DNA of 64,000 nt from Streptomyces sp. LHD-70. GTDB taxonomy: Bacteria > Actinomycetota > Actinomycetes > Streptomycetales > Streptomycetaceae. Below are positions 23,557 to 32,629 of the stretch, one piece after another. The stretch is taken from contig NZ_JAVIFW010000008.1 in NCBI RefSeq assembly GCF_031157275.1, forward strand, positions 124,001-188,000. The letters run 5' to 3'. Position numbers and translations under genes: made by a program. The notes beneath the pieces are model-generated. The model was not told the DNA's origin and searched no databases. It was given only the letters and a program-made list of their open reading frames with translations. Every line of letters begins with the position of its first letter. The first letter of the stretch is position 1.

Positions 23557-26177
23557 GCGTTCACCTCCGTGTCGGGTTCGTGGCCGAGGAGCAGATGCAG
23601 CACCGGCAGCACCGCGTCGGCCCGGTCCTGGTCGGGCTCCGCCGCGAAGCCACGTATGCCGGTCGTGGCCGCGATCGCACCGGCCGCGTCTCCGGGCCCG
23701 CGCCGCACCAGCTCCCCGAGCGTGCGCCGCACTCCTGCCTCGTACGCCGAGAAGGTGCGGCGCAGCAGCGGCAGTACGTCCGTGAACGCCTCGTCGGGAA
23801 CAGACGTCAGCCAGGAGTCGAGGAGGCCGAGCAACCGGTCGTCGTGGATGAGCAGCATGCCGCCGCCCGTCCCTCCGGAGCCGCTGCCGACGAACCCCTC
23901 GATCCACGCCGCCGCGTCGGCCGGCGCCGTCACCGGCGACAGGGCGAGGCCCATCAGCCGCGCCGCCGACTCGTGGTCCGACTCCCCCTCGTCGAGCAGG
24001 AGTCGGACCGCTCTTCCCCGCACCTCCCCCGGCACGGAGTCCCGTCCTCCGAGCACTCCGAGCACGGAGTGCCAACGGCCGCGCATGGGTGTCGTGCGGT
24101 TCCTCGCCGTGCGGGCGGCCTCCTCCGGAGGCGTGCCTTGCGCACCGGTGTCCGGCGGTGCTGCCTCGGTGAGGAGGCCGACTGCCGTGTGCACCGCGTC
24201 GACATGGCCTCGCATCTGCGCCCCGCCGTCCGCGTCGAGCCCTGCGCAGGCGGGCGGCAGCCCGACGAAGACCCGCTCGGCGAGGCCCGCGGCGACCTCG
24301 GCGAGCGCACTGGTGTCCGTGCCGCGTACGTCGCCGTACCGGAGCGAGCGGACCAGGGCGGGCAGGGCCTGGGCGAGGTGCCCTACGTCCGTGTCCAGGG
24401 CGGCCCGGTCGCCGAGCACCTTCATCACCGTCGGGAGCGCGTCCGGCAGTCCGGCGAGGAGGCAGCGCTCGGCGAGCGCGGTGACGTCGGCGAGCGCCGG
24501 GGCCGAGATCGCCTCCGACTCCGCCTTCGCGGTGGCGGCCGCGAGCACCGTGGTCCCCCAGACCCCCGCTTCGGCGACTCGCACCGCCAGCTCCGGCTCC
24601 CAGCGAAGCCGCCAGCTCTCCCGGAACGTGCCGGTGGAGCCCCGCGCCGCCTCCGAAGGCTCGCCCCAGCCGATGCCCAACAGCCGCAGGCGGTGCAGGA
24701 GTCGGCTGCGCGCGGCGTCCGTCTCCTTGCGCAGGTCGAGGTCCAGCTCGCGGTCCAGCGCCTCGGGTTTGAGGCGCAGCCGACGCTGGGCCGCGCTCAG
24801 GTCGCGCTGCAGCGGCACGGCCGGCGCCGACGCGGGCACCTCGCCGAGCACATCTCCGACGACGAGCTTGTCGTGCACGAGGGCCAGCGGCACGTCCGAG
24901 CCGTCGCACATCACGGCACGGACCGCGTCGGTGGTCTCCGACAGGCCGGGCAGGGGCCTGCCGCGCATCACGGCCAGGGTGTCGGCGAGTCGTACGGCCT
25001 CGATGACGTGCGCCGACGACACTCCTCTGTCCTCGTCCCTGAGCAGCCCGGCGACCTTGGTCATCCAGCGCTCCACGGGCCGGTCCGGGGCACGGAACAG
25101 ATGCGCGTACCAGCCCGGCGAGGCGATGCCCGCCCCGTAGCCGCTCGCCCGGGACAGTCTGCGGTGGGTCCAGGGCACCCAGGTCATGTCGACCTTGGCC
25201 TTCGGTAGCCCTTTCAGGAGGGCCCGGTCGGCGGTCACGGTGGCCTTGGCGGCGAGCGCGGGGACATGCCAGGCGCCGCACACCACCGCCACGCCGTCCC
25301 CGAACTCCTTCCGCGCCGAGCGGAGTTGCAGGCGCATGTACGCCTCCCGTACCGCATCGCGCGCGTGCCCGCCGTCGCCGTACCGCTCGCGCAGCGCACC
25401 CATCGCCTCGGCGAGCGCGGCGAACGGTGCCAATGCGTCATCGGCAGCACCGCGGTGCTCGACGACGTCCTCCCACCAGCGCTCCGGGTCGTCGTACCCG
25501 GCCGTCTCGGCCAGGACCGCGAGGGGATCGATCCGCAGCTCTTGCTCGCCGGAGCCGCTTCCCTGGCCCGCCTCGACACCCAGATCCGCACCGCCCTCGA
25601 CGCCTGGATCCGCACCGCCTTCGGCGCCGAGTTCCGTACCCGACGCCGTGCCTGACGCCGTGCCTGACGCCAGGCCTGGCCCCGTGTCCGCCTCCCCGTC
25701 CATCGCCGGTTCGGGTTCCTCCTCCGGGTCCTCGCCCGCGGGCGGTTCCGCCAGTGAGTGGGCGGCCGGCAGGTCGATGAACCGTACGGCTACGCCGCGC
25801 TCCACGGCCCAGCGCAGCGCGACCCACTCCGGGGAGAACTCGGCCAACGGCCAGAACGCCGAGCGGGCCGGGTCGTCCGTGACATGCGCCAGGAGTGCCA
25901 CCGGCGGGCTCATCCCGTCGTCCCCGACCAGCTCCACGAGTGCGTCCGCCTCGGGCGGTCCCTCGATGAGCACGGCACGCGGCGCGCAGGCGTCCAGCGC
26001 CTCCCGTACGGCCCGTGCCGAGCCGGGGCCGTGATGGCGCACGCCCAACACCCATGGGCCGTCCGCCCGTTCACCCCCGCGGTACTGCGGGGCGCCGCCC
26101 TCACCCCCGTGCAAGGCGGCGCCCCTGTCCATGGGCCGGGCGCGCGGGCCCGGCGCCGCTTCCGCGAAGCCGTTCAC
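23553..26177 (-). CDS. DUF5682 family protein
   Basis: An 874-residue protein of unknown activity. The recognisable N-terminal segment is WVLGVRHHGPGSARAVREALDACAPRAVLIEGPPEADALVELV, followed by WPLAEFSPEWVALRWAVERGVAVRFIDLP; this resembles TraB/PrgY- or EreA-like folds with a conserved HHG and EGP, which I infer only loosely. A disordered Gly/Ser/Glu insert lies at ~150-210, then YDDPERWWEDVVEHRG and VVCGAWHVPAL. The long C-terminal half is helical. GTG 26177 is the start: it overlaps the ATPase stop (GTGA) and has GGGAGG seven bases upstream. DUF5682 proteins regularly sit between a MoxR-type ATPase and a VWA gene. Confidence 0.9.
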   Translation of the reverse strand: MNGFAEAAPGPRARPMDRGAALHGGEGGAPQYRGGERADGPWVLGVRHHGPGSARAVREALDACAPRAVLIEGPPEADALVELVGDDGMSPPVALLAHVTDDPARSAFWPLAEFSPEWVALRWAVERGVAVRFIDLPAAHSLAEPPAGEDPEEEPEPAMDGEADTGPGLASGTASGTASGTELGAEGGADPGVEGGADLGVEAGQGSGSGEQELRIDPLAVLAETAGYDDPERWWEDVVEHRGAADDALAPFAALAEAMGALRERYGDGGHARDAVREAYMRLQLRSARKEFGDGVAVVCGAWHVPALAAKATVTADRALLKGLPKAKVDMTWVPWTHRRLSRASGYGAGIASPGWYAHLFRAPDRPVERWMTKVAGLLRDEDRGVSSAHVIEAVRLADTLAVMRGRPLPGLSETTDAVRAVMCDGSDVPLALVHDKLVVGDVLGEVPASAPAVPLQRDLSAAQRRLRLKPEALDRELDLDLRKETDAARSRLLHRLRLLGIGWGEPSEAARGSTGTFRESWRLRWEPELAVRVAEAGVWGTTVLAAATAKAESEAISAPALADVTALAERCLLAGLPDALPTVMKVLGDRAALDTDVGHLAQALPALVRSLRYGDVRGTDTSALAEVAAGLAERVFVGLPPACAGLDADGGAQMRGHVDAVHTAVGLLTEAAPPDTGAQGTPPEEAARTARNRTTPMRGRWHSVLGVLGGRDSVPGEVRGRAVRLLLDEGESDHESAARLMGLALSPVTAPADAAAWIEGFVGSGSGGTGGGMLLIHDDRLLGLLDSWLTSVPDEAFTDVLPLLRRTFSAYEAGVRRTLGELVRRGPGDAAGAIAATTGIRGFAAEPDQDRADAVLPVLHLLLGHEPDTEVNA

Positions 26178-27322
26178 GCGCTCACCTCCCGGCACGCGCG
26201 GTAGAAGTCCTTCCAGCCCTCGCGCTCGCGGACGACCGCCTCCAGGTACTCCTGCCAGACGACCCGGTCGGCGGCCGGATCCCGCACGACGGCCCCGAGA
26301 ATCCCGGCGGCGACGTCGGCCGGCCGCAGAATCCCGTCCCCGAAGTGGGCCGACAGGGCAAGTCCGTTGGTCACGACCGAGATGGCCTCGGCGGTGGAGA
26401 GGGTGCCGCTGGGCGACTTCACTTTCGTACGCCCGTCGGCCGTGACTCCGTCGCGCAGCTCGCGGAAGACCGTGACGACACGGCGGATCTCGTCGACGCC
26501 GTCCGGAACGGCGGGCAGGTCGAGCGAGCGGCCGAGCTCGTCGACCCGGCGGGAGACGATGTCCACCTCCGCGTCCACACTCTCCGGCAGGGGCAGCACG
26601 ACCGTGTTGAAGCGGCGGCGGAGCGCGCTCGACAGCTCGTTCACCCCGCGGTCCCGGTCGTTGGCCGTCGCGATCAGGTTGAACCCGCGTACGGCCTGCA
26701 CCTCCTGCCCCAACTCCGCTATCGGCAGAGTCTTCTCGGACAGGATCGTGATCAGGGAGTCCTGCACGTCCGCCGGGATGCGCGTGAGTTCCTCCACCCG
26801 CGCCGTCATCCCCTCGGCCATCGCCCGCATGACGGGGCTCGGCACGAGCGCGTCCCGGCTCGGCCCATGGGCGAGCAGCTGCGCGTAGTTCCAGCCGTAC
26901 CTGATCGCCTCTTCCGGCGTGCCCGCCGTGCCCTGCACCAGCAGCGTCGAGTCACCGCTCACCGCCGCCGCCAAGTGCTCGGACACCCAGGTCTTCGCGG
27001 TGCCGGGGACGCCGAGGAGGAGAAGCGCCCGGTCCGTGGCCAGTGTGGTCACGGCGACCTCGACGAGGCGCCGCGGGCCTACGTACTTCGGTGTGATCAC
27101 CGTGCCGTCCGGCAGCGTTCCGCCCAGCAGGTACGTGGCCACGGCCCACGGCGAGAGGCGCCAACGCGCCGGCCGCGGACGGTCGTCGGCCGCCGCCAGC
27201 GCCTTCAACTCGTCCGCGAACGCGTCCTCGGCATGCGGACGCAGCGCCTCCGCACCACCCGTTCGCAGCGCGTCCGCGTCGTCCTTCGAGCCGTTCACGG
27301 CGGTGTTGACGGACACAGTCAT
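26174..27322 (-). CDS. MoxR-type AAA+ ATPase
   Basis: A 382-residue AAA+ ATPase, first gene of the operon with DUF5682 and VWA. Walker A is GVPGTAKTW (residues ~102-110), the Walker B-like segment is RVEELTRIPADVQDSLITILSEKTL, sensor 1 is FNLIATANDRDRGVNELSSALRRRFN with the arginine finger, and the lid domain follows. MoxR ATPases act as chaperone-like remodelers, often with VWA partners. The start ATG 27322 has GGAGGGGGATCC upstream. The divergent promoter region contains a PafBC-like motif in this orientation (27428-27406), though its -10 (CACGGT) is weaker than that of the SWIM gene, and the leader would be about 75 nt. Confidence 0.94.
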   Translation of the reverse strand: MTVSVNTAVNGSKDDADALRTGGAEALRPHAEDAFADELKALAAADDRPRPARWRLSPWAVATYLLGGTLPDGTVITPKYVGPRRLVEVAVTTLATDRALLLLGVPGTAKTWVSEHLAAAVSGDSTLLVQGTAGTPEEAIRYGWNYAQLLAHGPSRDALVPSPVMRAMAEGMTARVEELTRIPADVQDSLITILSEKTLPIAELGQEVQAVRGFNLIATANDRDRGVNELSSALRRRFNTVVLPLPESVDAEVDIVSRRVDELGRSLDLPAVPDGVDEIRRVVTVFRELRDGVTADGRTKVKSPSGTLSTAEAISVVTNGLALSAHFGDGILRPADVAAGILGAVVRDPAADRVVWQEYLEAVVREREGWKDFYRACREVSA

Positions 27323-27405
27323 GGATCCCCCTCCAAATGCGCAGGACTGAGCACCTCGACGGATCGGCGGGCCTCGGCCCGAGTTGATCGCCGGTTGTGG
27401 TCTCC

Positions 27406-27478
27406 ACCGTGCACCACGCCACTGACAATCGACCGTCGTCGCAGGTCAGGGCCGATTGTCAGTGGCGGCCTCTAACGT
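27406..27478. promoter_or_regulatory. Divergent PafBC/RecA-NDp-like promoters in a 12-bp inverted repeat
   Basis: CACTGACAATCG (27420-27431) and CGATTGTCAGTG (27453-27464) form a perfect inverted repeat with a 21-bp spacer. Each arm contains TTGTCAGTG, pointing outwards. Towards the SWIM gene: TTGTCAGTG (27456-27464), eight bases, then TAACGT (27473-27478), a full match to the LexA-independent DNA-damage promoter consensus; the ATG at 27486 is 7 bases further, so the transcript would be leaderless. Towards the ATPase gene: TTGTCAGTG, eight bases, then CACGGT, a weaker -10. Confidence 0.75.
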
Positions 27479-27485
27479 CGAGGAC

Positions 27486-28850
27486 ATGAATCAGCAGGGG
27501 GTGCGCTGGACGGCTGATCAGGTGCTCGCACTGGCTCCTGACGCCGCGTCACGCAAAGCGGGAAGCAAGCTCGGCGCGGCCGGGCCGTGGTCCGAGGCGG
27601 GGAATTCGAGCGAGGGGGCGGTATGGGGGCTGTGCAAGGGAAGCGGCAGCAAGCCGTACCAAACGGTCGTGGACACCACGGGCCCTGCGTACAAGTGCAG
27701 TTGCCCGAGCAGGAAGTTTCCGTGCAAGCACGCACTCGGCCTGCTGCTGCTCTGGGCCGGACCGGACGGCGCGGACGGCACAGTTCCGGAAGCCCGGCCG
27801 CCGGAGTGGGCGGAGCAATGGCTGGCCGACCGGCGTAAGCGAGCGGCCGAGCAAGGCGAGTCAACTCCGGTCGCAGGTAGGGGCGGTGAGGCGGAGGGGG
27901 CGCGCCGCAGAGCCGAGCGGCGGGCGGAGAGGGCGACGGCGGGGGCGACCGAGCTGGAGCAACGCCTGACCGATCTGCTGCGCGGCGGACTCGCCGGTGC
28001 GGAGTCGGCCGGGTACGGGATGTGGGAGGAGACGGCCCGCCGCATGGTGGACGCGCAGGTGCCGGGACTCGCCTCGCGCGTACAGGAATTGGGATCGATC
28101 CCGGGTTCGGGCGCCGGTTGGCCGGTGCGGTTGCTCGAGGAGTGCGCCCTGCTCCACCTGCTCGACCAGGCTTGGCTGCGACGCGAGCAGCTGCCCGGGC
28201 CACTGGCCGCCACCGTGCGCACCAGGCTCGGCCTGCCCGTCTCGGCCGAGGGCCCGCCGGTTCGGGATCAGTGGCTGGTCCTGGCCCAGTACGACTCGGC
28301 CGACGGCAAGCTGACCACACGGCGCATCTGGTTGTACGGAGAAGAGTCGGGGCGCACGGCACTGCTGCTGTCCTTCGGGGCTGCCGGGCGGGCACCGGAG
28401 CTCACCCTTCCGGTAGGTCTCGTGCTGGACGCGGAGTTGTCCTCCTATCCGGGGGCGGGCCAACTGCGGGCGGCGCTCGGTGAACGGTTCGCCGTTCCGG
28501 AGCCGCGCCCGCTTCGCCCCACGACCCTGGACGTCGCCGATGCTACGGCGGCGTACGGCATCGCGTTGCGCGACGACCCGTGGCTGGAGTCGTGGCCCGT
28601 CACCCTGAGGGACGTCGTACCCGTCCAGGAAGAGGTCGGGGGCGCGGGCGGGTGGCAACTTGCCGATGCGGACGGCAAGTTCGCTCTTCCTGTCGCGGGC
28701 AAGGCCGTATCCCGTCCGGGCCTGTGGAAGCTAGTCGCAATCTCGGGCGGGGCGCCGGTGACCGTGTTCGGCGAGTGCGGGCACGGCGGCTTCACCCCTC
28801 TCACGGCCTGGCCCGCGGAGCCCGGCGCCGAGGCGATATCGCTGAGCTGA
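27486..28850 (+). CDS. SWIM zinc-finger protein
   Basis: A 454-residue protein. The SWIM motif CxC-x6-CxH is complete: Cys71, Cys73, Cys80, His82 (YKCSCPSRKFPCKHALGLLL). A conserved N-terminus (VRWTADQVLALAPDAASRKAGSKL) precedes it. A basic/charged linker and a large C-terminal alpha/beta region follow (TRRIWLYGEESGRTALLLSFGAAG, EVGGAGGWQLADADGKFALPVAGK), ending in VTVFGECGHGGFTPL. SWIM domains bind DNA or protein. An upstream TTG could extend the frame by ten residues, but it would lie inside the promoter motif; ATG 27486 sits where transcription should begin. Operon with DUF5691 downstream. Confidence 0.9.
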   Translation: MNQQGVRWTADQVLALAPDAASRKAGSKLGAAGPWSEAGNSSEGAVWGLCKGSGSKPYQTVVDTTGPAYKCSCPSRKFPCKHALGLLLLWAGPDGADGTVPEARPPEWAEQWLADRRKRAAEQGESTPVAGRGGEAEGARRRAERRAERATAGATELEQRLTDLLRGGLAGAESAGYGMWEETARRMVDAQVPGLASRVQELGSIPGSGAGWPVRLLEECALLHLLDQAWLRREQLPGPLAATVRTRLGLPVSAEGPPVRDQWLVLAQYDSADGKLTTRRIWLYGEESGRTALLLSFGAAGRAPELTLPVGLVLDAELSSYPGAGQLRAALGERFAVPEPRPLRPTTLDVADATAAYGIALRDDPWLESWPVTLRDVVPVQEEVGGAGGWQLADADGKFALPVAGKAVSRPGLWKLVAISGGAPVTVFGECGHGGFTPLTAWPAEPGAEAISLS

Positions 28851-28968
28851 GGCTGTGCTGCGCTGCGTCCGGCCGCCCCGCGGCCACCCGTGCACGTGCA
28901 CCTTCGGCGTCTCTCAGCACCTCTCGACGGCTCCCACCCTCCGCAGACTCGACGCTCTGGAGAACCGC

Positions 28969-30726
28969 ATGAACGCGACCGGACCGATCACCACCGAGCC
29001 CCACCCCGGGGCAACTGGGGGCTCCGGGCCCGACCCCGGCACAGCAGGAGGCTCCGAGTCCCACCCCGCCACAACAGGGAGTGCCGAGCCCTTCCCCGGC
29101 ACAACGGCGATTGCCCAGCCCTCCCCCGTCGCCACCTGGGAAGAACTCGTCACCTCCGCCCTGCTCGGCACCGACCGGCGCAGGCCACCCGTGGCCGTGC
29201 CGCCCGGAACGGACCTGCCCGCCGCGCTGCTCGACGCGGCGGCCGTGGAAACCGTGCGCCGCCGTGCCGGGCTGCGGCCTGCGGACGCCGCCGAGCTGCC
29301 CGAGCAAGCGGCACCCGAGACGAGGCCACCCCTGCCGGCAGCCGCCCGGCGCCGCCTCGCGCTACTCCTGGCCGACCGGCCGGGCTCCGGGGGCGGCCGA
29401 CGCAGCACAGCCCCCGACCTGACGGAGCTGCTGCCGCAGTGGCTGGCGGCGGCCAACGACCACGGGTACGCCGCGCCCGCCGAGTTGCTGCCCGCCCTGC
29501 TCGACGCGGCCCGAGGCCGGACCGACCTGCGGCCGCAGGCCCTGCGCTTCGCCGGTCCACGGGCGCTGTGGCTGGCCCGCCTCAACCCCGACTGGAAGTT
29601 CGCGCTGCGTACGTCGCCGGGAGGCAACGCGCTGCCGCGCGCCAAGGACATCGATGCGGTCCAACGGCTGTGGGAGGAAGGCCTGTTCGCGGAGCGGGTC
29701 GCGTTGCTCGCCGCGGTGCGTGCCGACGACGCCGAGGCCGCCCGCGAGCTGCTCGCCGCCACCTGGTCCGCCGAGCGGGCCGAGGACCGCCTGATGTTCC
29801 TCGACTCGCTGCGCGCAGGGCTGTCCGACGGCGACGAGTCGTTCCTGGAGCGCGCCCTGTCCGACCGCAGCCGGAATGTCCGGGCCACCGCCGCCGAGCT
29901 GCTGTCGGCGCTGCCGAACTCAGCCCTCGCGGCCAGGATGGCGGACCGCGCGTCATCCTGCGTGGCCATGGACCAGACACGCAGCGGCATCACGGTCGAG
30001 GCGCCGCACGCCTGCGACGCAGCGATGGAACGGGACGGAGTCGTGTCCCAGGCACCGTCCGGCAGAGGGCAACGCGCCTGGTGGCTGGGGCAGTTGGTGG
30101 AAGCGACGCCCCTCGCCACCTGGCCGTCCCGCCTGGGCGGGCGCAGCCCCGAGGAGATTACGGCCCTTTCCGTGCAGGACGACTGGCGCCCGGAACTGCA
30201 CGCCGCGTGGTGCCGTGCGGCCGTACGCCAACGGGACGCCGTCTGGGCGCGGGCGCTGCTCGGCGTCCCGTCCGCGCCGGAAGCGGGCGGTCCCGGCGCG
30301 GTGTCACTCGCCGAGCGGGCCAAACTCCTGGCCGTGCTCCCGGCCGCCGAGCGGGCCGGCTGGGTCGCCGGGTTCATCGACGCCCACGGCCTGTCGGAGG
30401 CGTTCCAACTGCTCGGCGTATGCACCCTGCCCTGGTCGGGCACGCTGGGCAGAGCTGTCGTCGACGCCCTCAACATCGCGCGGGACGCGGGCAGTTACCC
30501 GTGGAGCTTCAGCGGAGTGATGGGACTGGCCGAGCGCTGCCTCGACCCCACCGAGACCAGCCGCCTGGAGTCCCTCACCGCGATATCCGACGAACCGGAG
30601 GACGGCGCGCCCGGAGCGGTGGGCTACTGGGCGGAGGCGTTCCAGCGGCTCGTCGGCACGCTGAGACTGCGCGCGGCGATGATCGCGGAACTGGCCCCAC
30701 CCGGGGCGGCGGACATGGAGGCGTGA
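28969..30726 (+). CDS. DUF5691 family protein
   Basis: A 585-residue protein matching DUF5691, a regular neighbour of SWIM/MoxR/VWA genes. After a disordered head made of four imperfect 10-residue repeats (PGATGGSGPD, PGTAGGSESH, PATTGSAEPF, PGTTAIAQPS), the conserved start WEELVTSALLGTDRRRPPV follows at residues ~56-75. The body is helical and looks HEAT-like (VALLAAVRADDAEAARELLAATWSAERAEDRLMFLDSLRAGLSDGDESFLERALSDRSRNVRATAAELLSALP). The C-terminus includes ITALSVQDDWRPELHAAWCRAAVRQRDAVWARALL. ATG 28969 is preceded by GGAG. Biochemical role unknown. Confidence 0.88.
   Translation: MNATGPITTEPHPGATGGSGPDPGTAGGSESHPATTGSAEPFPGTTAIAQPSPVATWEELVTSALLGTDRRRPPVAVPPGTDLPAALLDAAAVETVRRRAGLRPADAAELPEQAAPETRPPLPAAARRRLALLLADRPGSGGGRRSTAPDLTELLPQWLAAANDHGYAAPAELLPALLDAARGRTDLRPQALRFAGPRALWLARLNPDWKFALRTSPGGNALPRAKDIDAVQRLWEEGLFAERVALLAAVRADDAEAARELLAATWSAERAEDRLMFLDSLRAGLSDGDESFLERALSDRSRNVRATAAELLSALPNSALAARMADRASSCVAMDQTRSGITVEAPHACDAAMERDGVVSQAPSGRGQRAWWLGQLVEATPLATWPSRLGGRSPEEITALSVQDDWRPELHAAWCRAAVRQRDAVWARALLGVPSAPEAGGPGAVSLAERAKLLAVLPAAERAGWVAGFIDAHGLSEAFQLLGVCTLPWSGTLGRAVVDALNIARDAGSYPWSFSGVMGLAERCLDPTETSRLESLTAISDEPEDGAPGAVGYWAEAFQRLVGTLRLRAAMIAELAPPGAADMEA
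28979..29118 (+). repeat. Four imperfect 30-bp tandem repeats at the DUF5691 N-terminus
   Basis: Units of the type CCCCGGCACAACAGGGAGTG...GAGCCC repeat at a 30-bp period from about 29000 to 29118, encoding 10-residue PG(T/A)TGGSE-type blocks before the folded domain. Confidence 0.65.
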
Positions 30727-30856
30727 GGCGCACCTGGCGCCGGGCACGAGGGCACGCGAGACGTGGGCAGGCAGGCAGGCTCAGCCCGGGCCGCCGCGCC
30801 AACCCCTCGCCAGCCCGCGTCAGGCCCCTCCTCGAGGCCCTCCCTCATGCCCCGCC

Positions 30857-31273
30857 TCAAGCCCCGGCAGTCTGTGTGACGTTCGCCCGGACCCAGTCCA
30901 CGATCGATGTCGTCGTCGCACCCGGCGTGAAGATCTCCGCGACGCCCAGCTCCTTGAGGGGAGCAATGTCGTCCTCCGGGATGATGCCGCCGCCGAAGAC
31001 CTTGATGTCCTCCGCGTCGCGCTCCTTCAGGAGCTGGATCACCTTCGCGAACAGGGTGTTGTGGGCGCCCGAGAGGATCGACAGGCCGATCGCGTCGGCG
31101 TCCTCCTGGATGGCGGTGTCCACGATCTGCTCCGGCGTCTGGTGCAGACCGGTGTAGATGACCTCCATACCGCCGTCGCGCAGTGCCCGCGCGATCACCT
31201 TGGCCCCGCGATCGTGCCCGTCGAGCCCCGGCTTGGCGACCACCACGCGGATCGGACCGGCTGCCACACCCAT
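30857..31273 (-). CDS. icmB: Cobalamin-binding small subunit of an acyl-CoA mutase (isobutyryl-CoA mutase type)
   Basis: A 138-residue stand-alone B12-binding domain. The cobalamin motif D-x-H-x-x-G is DGHDRG (residues ~19-24), with SILSGAH (~68-74) and VFGGGIIPEDDI (~93-104) as the usual downstream contacts. The sequence closely resembles IcmB, the small subunit that with IcmA rearranges isobutyryl-CoA to n-butyryl-CoA; IcmA is normally unlinked in Streptomyces and none is seen here. The related 2-hydroxyisobutyryl-CoA mutase small subunit (HcmB) is the alternative. I prefer ATG 31273 (MGVAAGPIRVVVAKPGLDG), with GGAGG five bases upstream, over the longer frame. Confidence 0.85.
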   Translation of the reverse strand: MGVAAGPIRVVVAKPGLDGHDRGAKVIARALRDGGMEVIYTGLHQTPEQIVDTAIQEDADAIGLSILSGAHNTLFAKVIQLLKERDAEDIKVFGGGIIPEDDIAPLKELGVAEIFTPGATTTSIVDWVRANVTQTAGA

Positions 31274-31753
31274 CACTGCCTCCATGTACCGAGTAGCCCC
31301 TCAGGAATCCGCCACCAGCCCCGAGACGTCTCGCGAAAGGTGAACCAGTAGAGGAACGATGTGAACGAACGTTATCTCCAGGATCCCGTACGCGGCAGTT
31401 TCGCGGTGTGGAGGGAGGGGGAAATCACATGGTGAGACACGTTCGCCGGGCGTGCACACGGGGACGGCTGCAGGACGCCGCGCCCGGGTCGCGCGCATGG
31501 GGAGCCGTCAGGAGAACGCTGCATCACCGCGCCGTCAGCCGCACGGCACGGTGGTGCGGTGCGTCGGCCGGATGTCAGCGAGAAGGCGGCGGCGGCTCGC
31601 TTCGAGCCGGAGCTGTCTGAGAAACCCGAGCTGACAAAGAAACGGTCGCCGCCGGAGCCGCAGCCACGCGACTCCGTAGCATCCGACACGGCAACCACAG
31701 CGGGCACACGGGGGCACAGAGCCGACTCCCGCGTGCGGTTCGGGAGGTCGGCC
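31274..31753. other. Divergent intergenic region between icmB and lipase gene, no gene
   Basis: About 480 bp. It should hold the promoters of both genes. No convincing small ORF, riboswitch core or terminator seen; the lipase frame is open upstream of its start but without a ribosome binding site. Confidence 0.5.
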
Positions 31754-32629
31754 GTGAAGGTACTGCCCGTACTGATGTCGACACTCGAGTCCTGCCTGCG
31801 CCGCCCGGGACTGCTTCCTCCCGGACAGCATCTGCGGTTGTCCACCGCGCTGTTGAAGGCCTCGGCGCTGGAGCTGGCCATCCTGGCCGGACATCTCTTC
31901 CTCTACCCCTCGGGCATCCGGCAGGAGCAGGCCTCCCGGGAACAGGCGCGGCGAGAGCGGATGCAGCCCGTCCGGTTGCCGAGTGCCACGGCCGAGCGGC
32001 CCGTGGTGCTGCTGCACGGCTTCATCGACAACCGTTCGGTCTTCGTGCTGCTGCGCCGGGCCCTGGCGAAGGAGGGCCGACAGCACCTCACGTCGCTCAA
32101 CTACTCACCGCTGACGTGTGACATCCGCGGTGCGGCGGAACGCCTCGGCCGGCATGTGGAGGAGATCTGCGCACGCACCGGGCAGCCCGTCGTGGACATC
32201 GTCGGGCACAGCCTGGGCGGACTGATAGCCCGCTATTACGTGCAGCGGCTCGGCGGTGACATCCGAGTGCGTACGTTGGTCACGCTCGGCTCGCCGCACG
32301 GCGGCACCCGTGTCGTGCCGTTGATGAGCGCGCACCCGATCGTGCGCCAGATGCGGCCCGGCTCCGATGTGATCGAGGAGTTGAGGGAGCCCGCTCCGCG
32401 CTGCAGGACCCGGTTCGTCTGTTTCTGGAGCGACCTCGACACGGTGATGTCCCCACCGCAGACGGCCTGCGTCGACCACCCCGATCTCCTTGCGCACAAC
32501 ATTCAGGTGACCGGAATCGGGCATCTCGCCCTGCCGGTTCATCCGGCGGTCGCCGCCGCCATCCGGCAAGCCATCGACGCGGAGGAGGCCATCACGTCGG
32601 CCACGGGCCCAGCCGCAGTCGTGGCCTGA
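31754..32629 (+). CDS. Alpha/beta hydrolase, lipase-like
   Basis: A 291-residue hydrolase. The oxyanion-hole region is VVLLHGFIDNRS (~78-90), the nucleophile elbow is GHSLGG (~142-147, Ser), the acid and base are probably in WSDLDTVMSPPQTA (Asp) and TGIGHLALPVHP (His). The fold matches triacylglycerol lipase/PGAP1-like proteins. A hydrophobic segment near the N-terminus (LKASALELAILAGHLFLYPSGI) may be a membrane anchor. GTG 31754 is chosen because GGGAGG lies six bases upstream; the longer frame lacks a ribosome binding site. It lies between icmB and an M23 peptidase; substrate unknown. Confidence 0.86.
   Translation: MKVLPVLMSTLESCLRRPGLLPPGQHLRLSTALLKASALELAILAGHLFLYPSGIRQEQASREQARRERMQPVRLPSATAERPVVLLHGFIDNRSVFVLLRRALAKEGRQHLTSLNYSPLTCDIRGAAERLGRHVEEICARTGQPVVDIVGHSLGGLIARYYVQRLGGDIRVRTLVTLGSPHGGTRVVPLMSAHPIVRQMRPGSDVIEELREPAPRCRTRFVCFWSDLDTVMSPPQTACVDHPDLLAHNIQVTGIGHLALPVHPAVAAAIRQAIDAEEAITSATGPAAVVA

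Noticed and set aside
22360..25140. A 926-codon plus-strand frame opposite VWA/DUF5682
   Set aside because: Antisense shadow; no domains, and the minus-strand genes have clear motifs and coupled overlaps.
22336..25281. A single 981-residue fusion protein covering VWA and beyond
   Set aside because: The upstream two thirds are the wrong frame of DUF5682; the VWA start is at 23556 with a four-base overlap.
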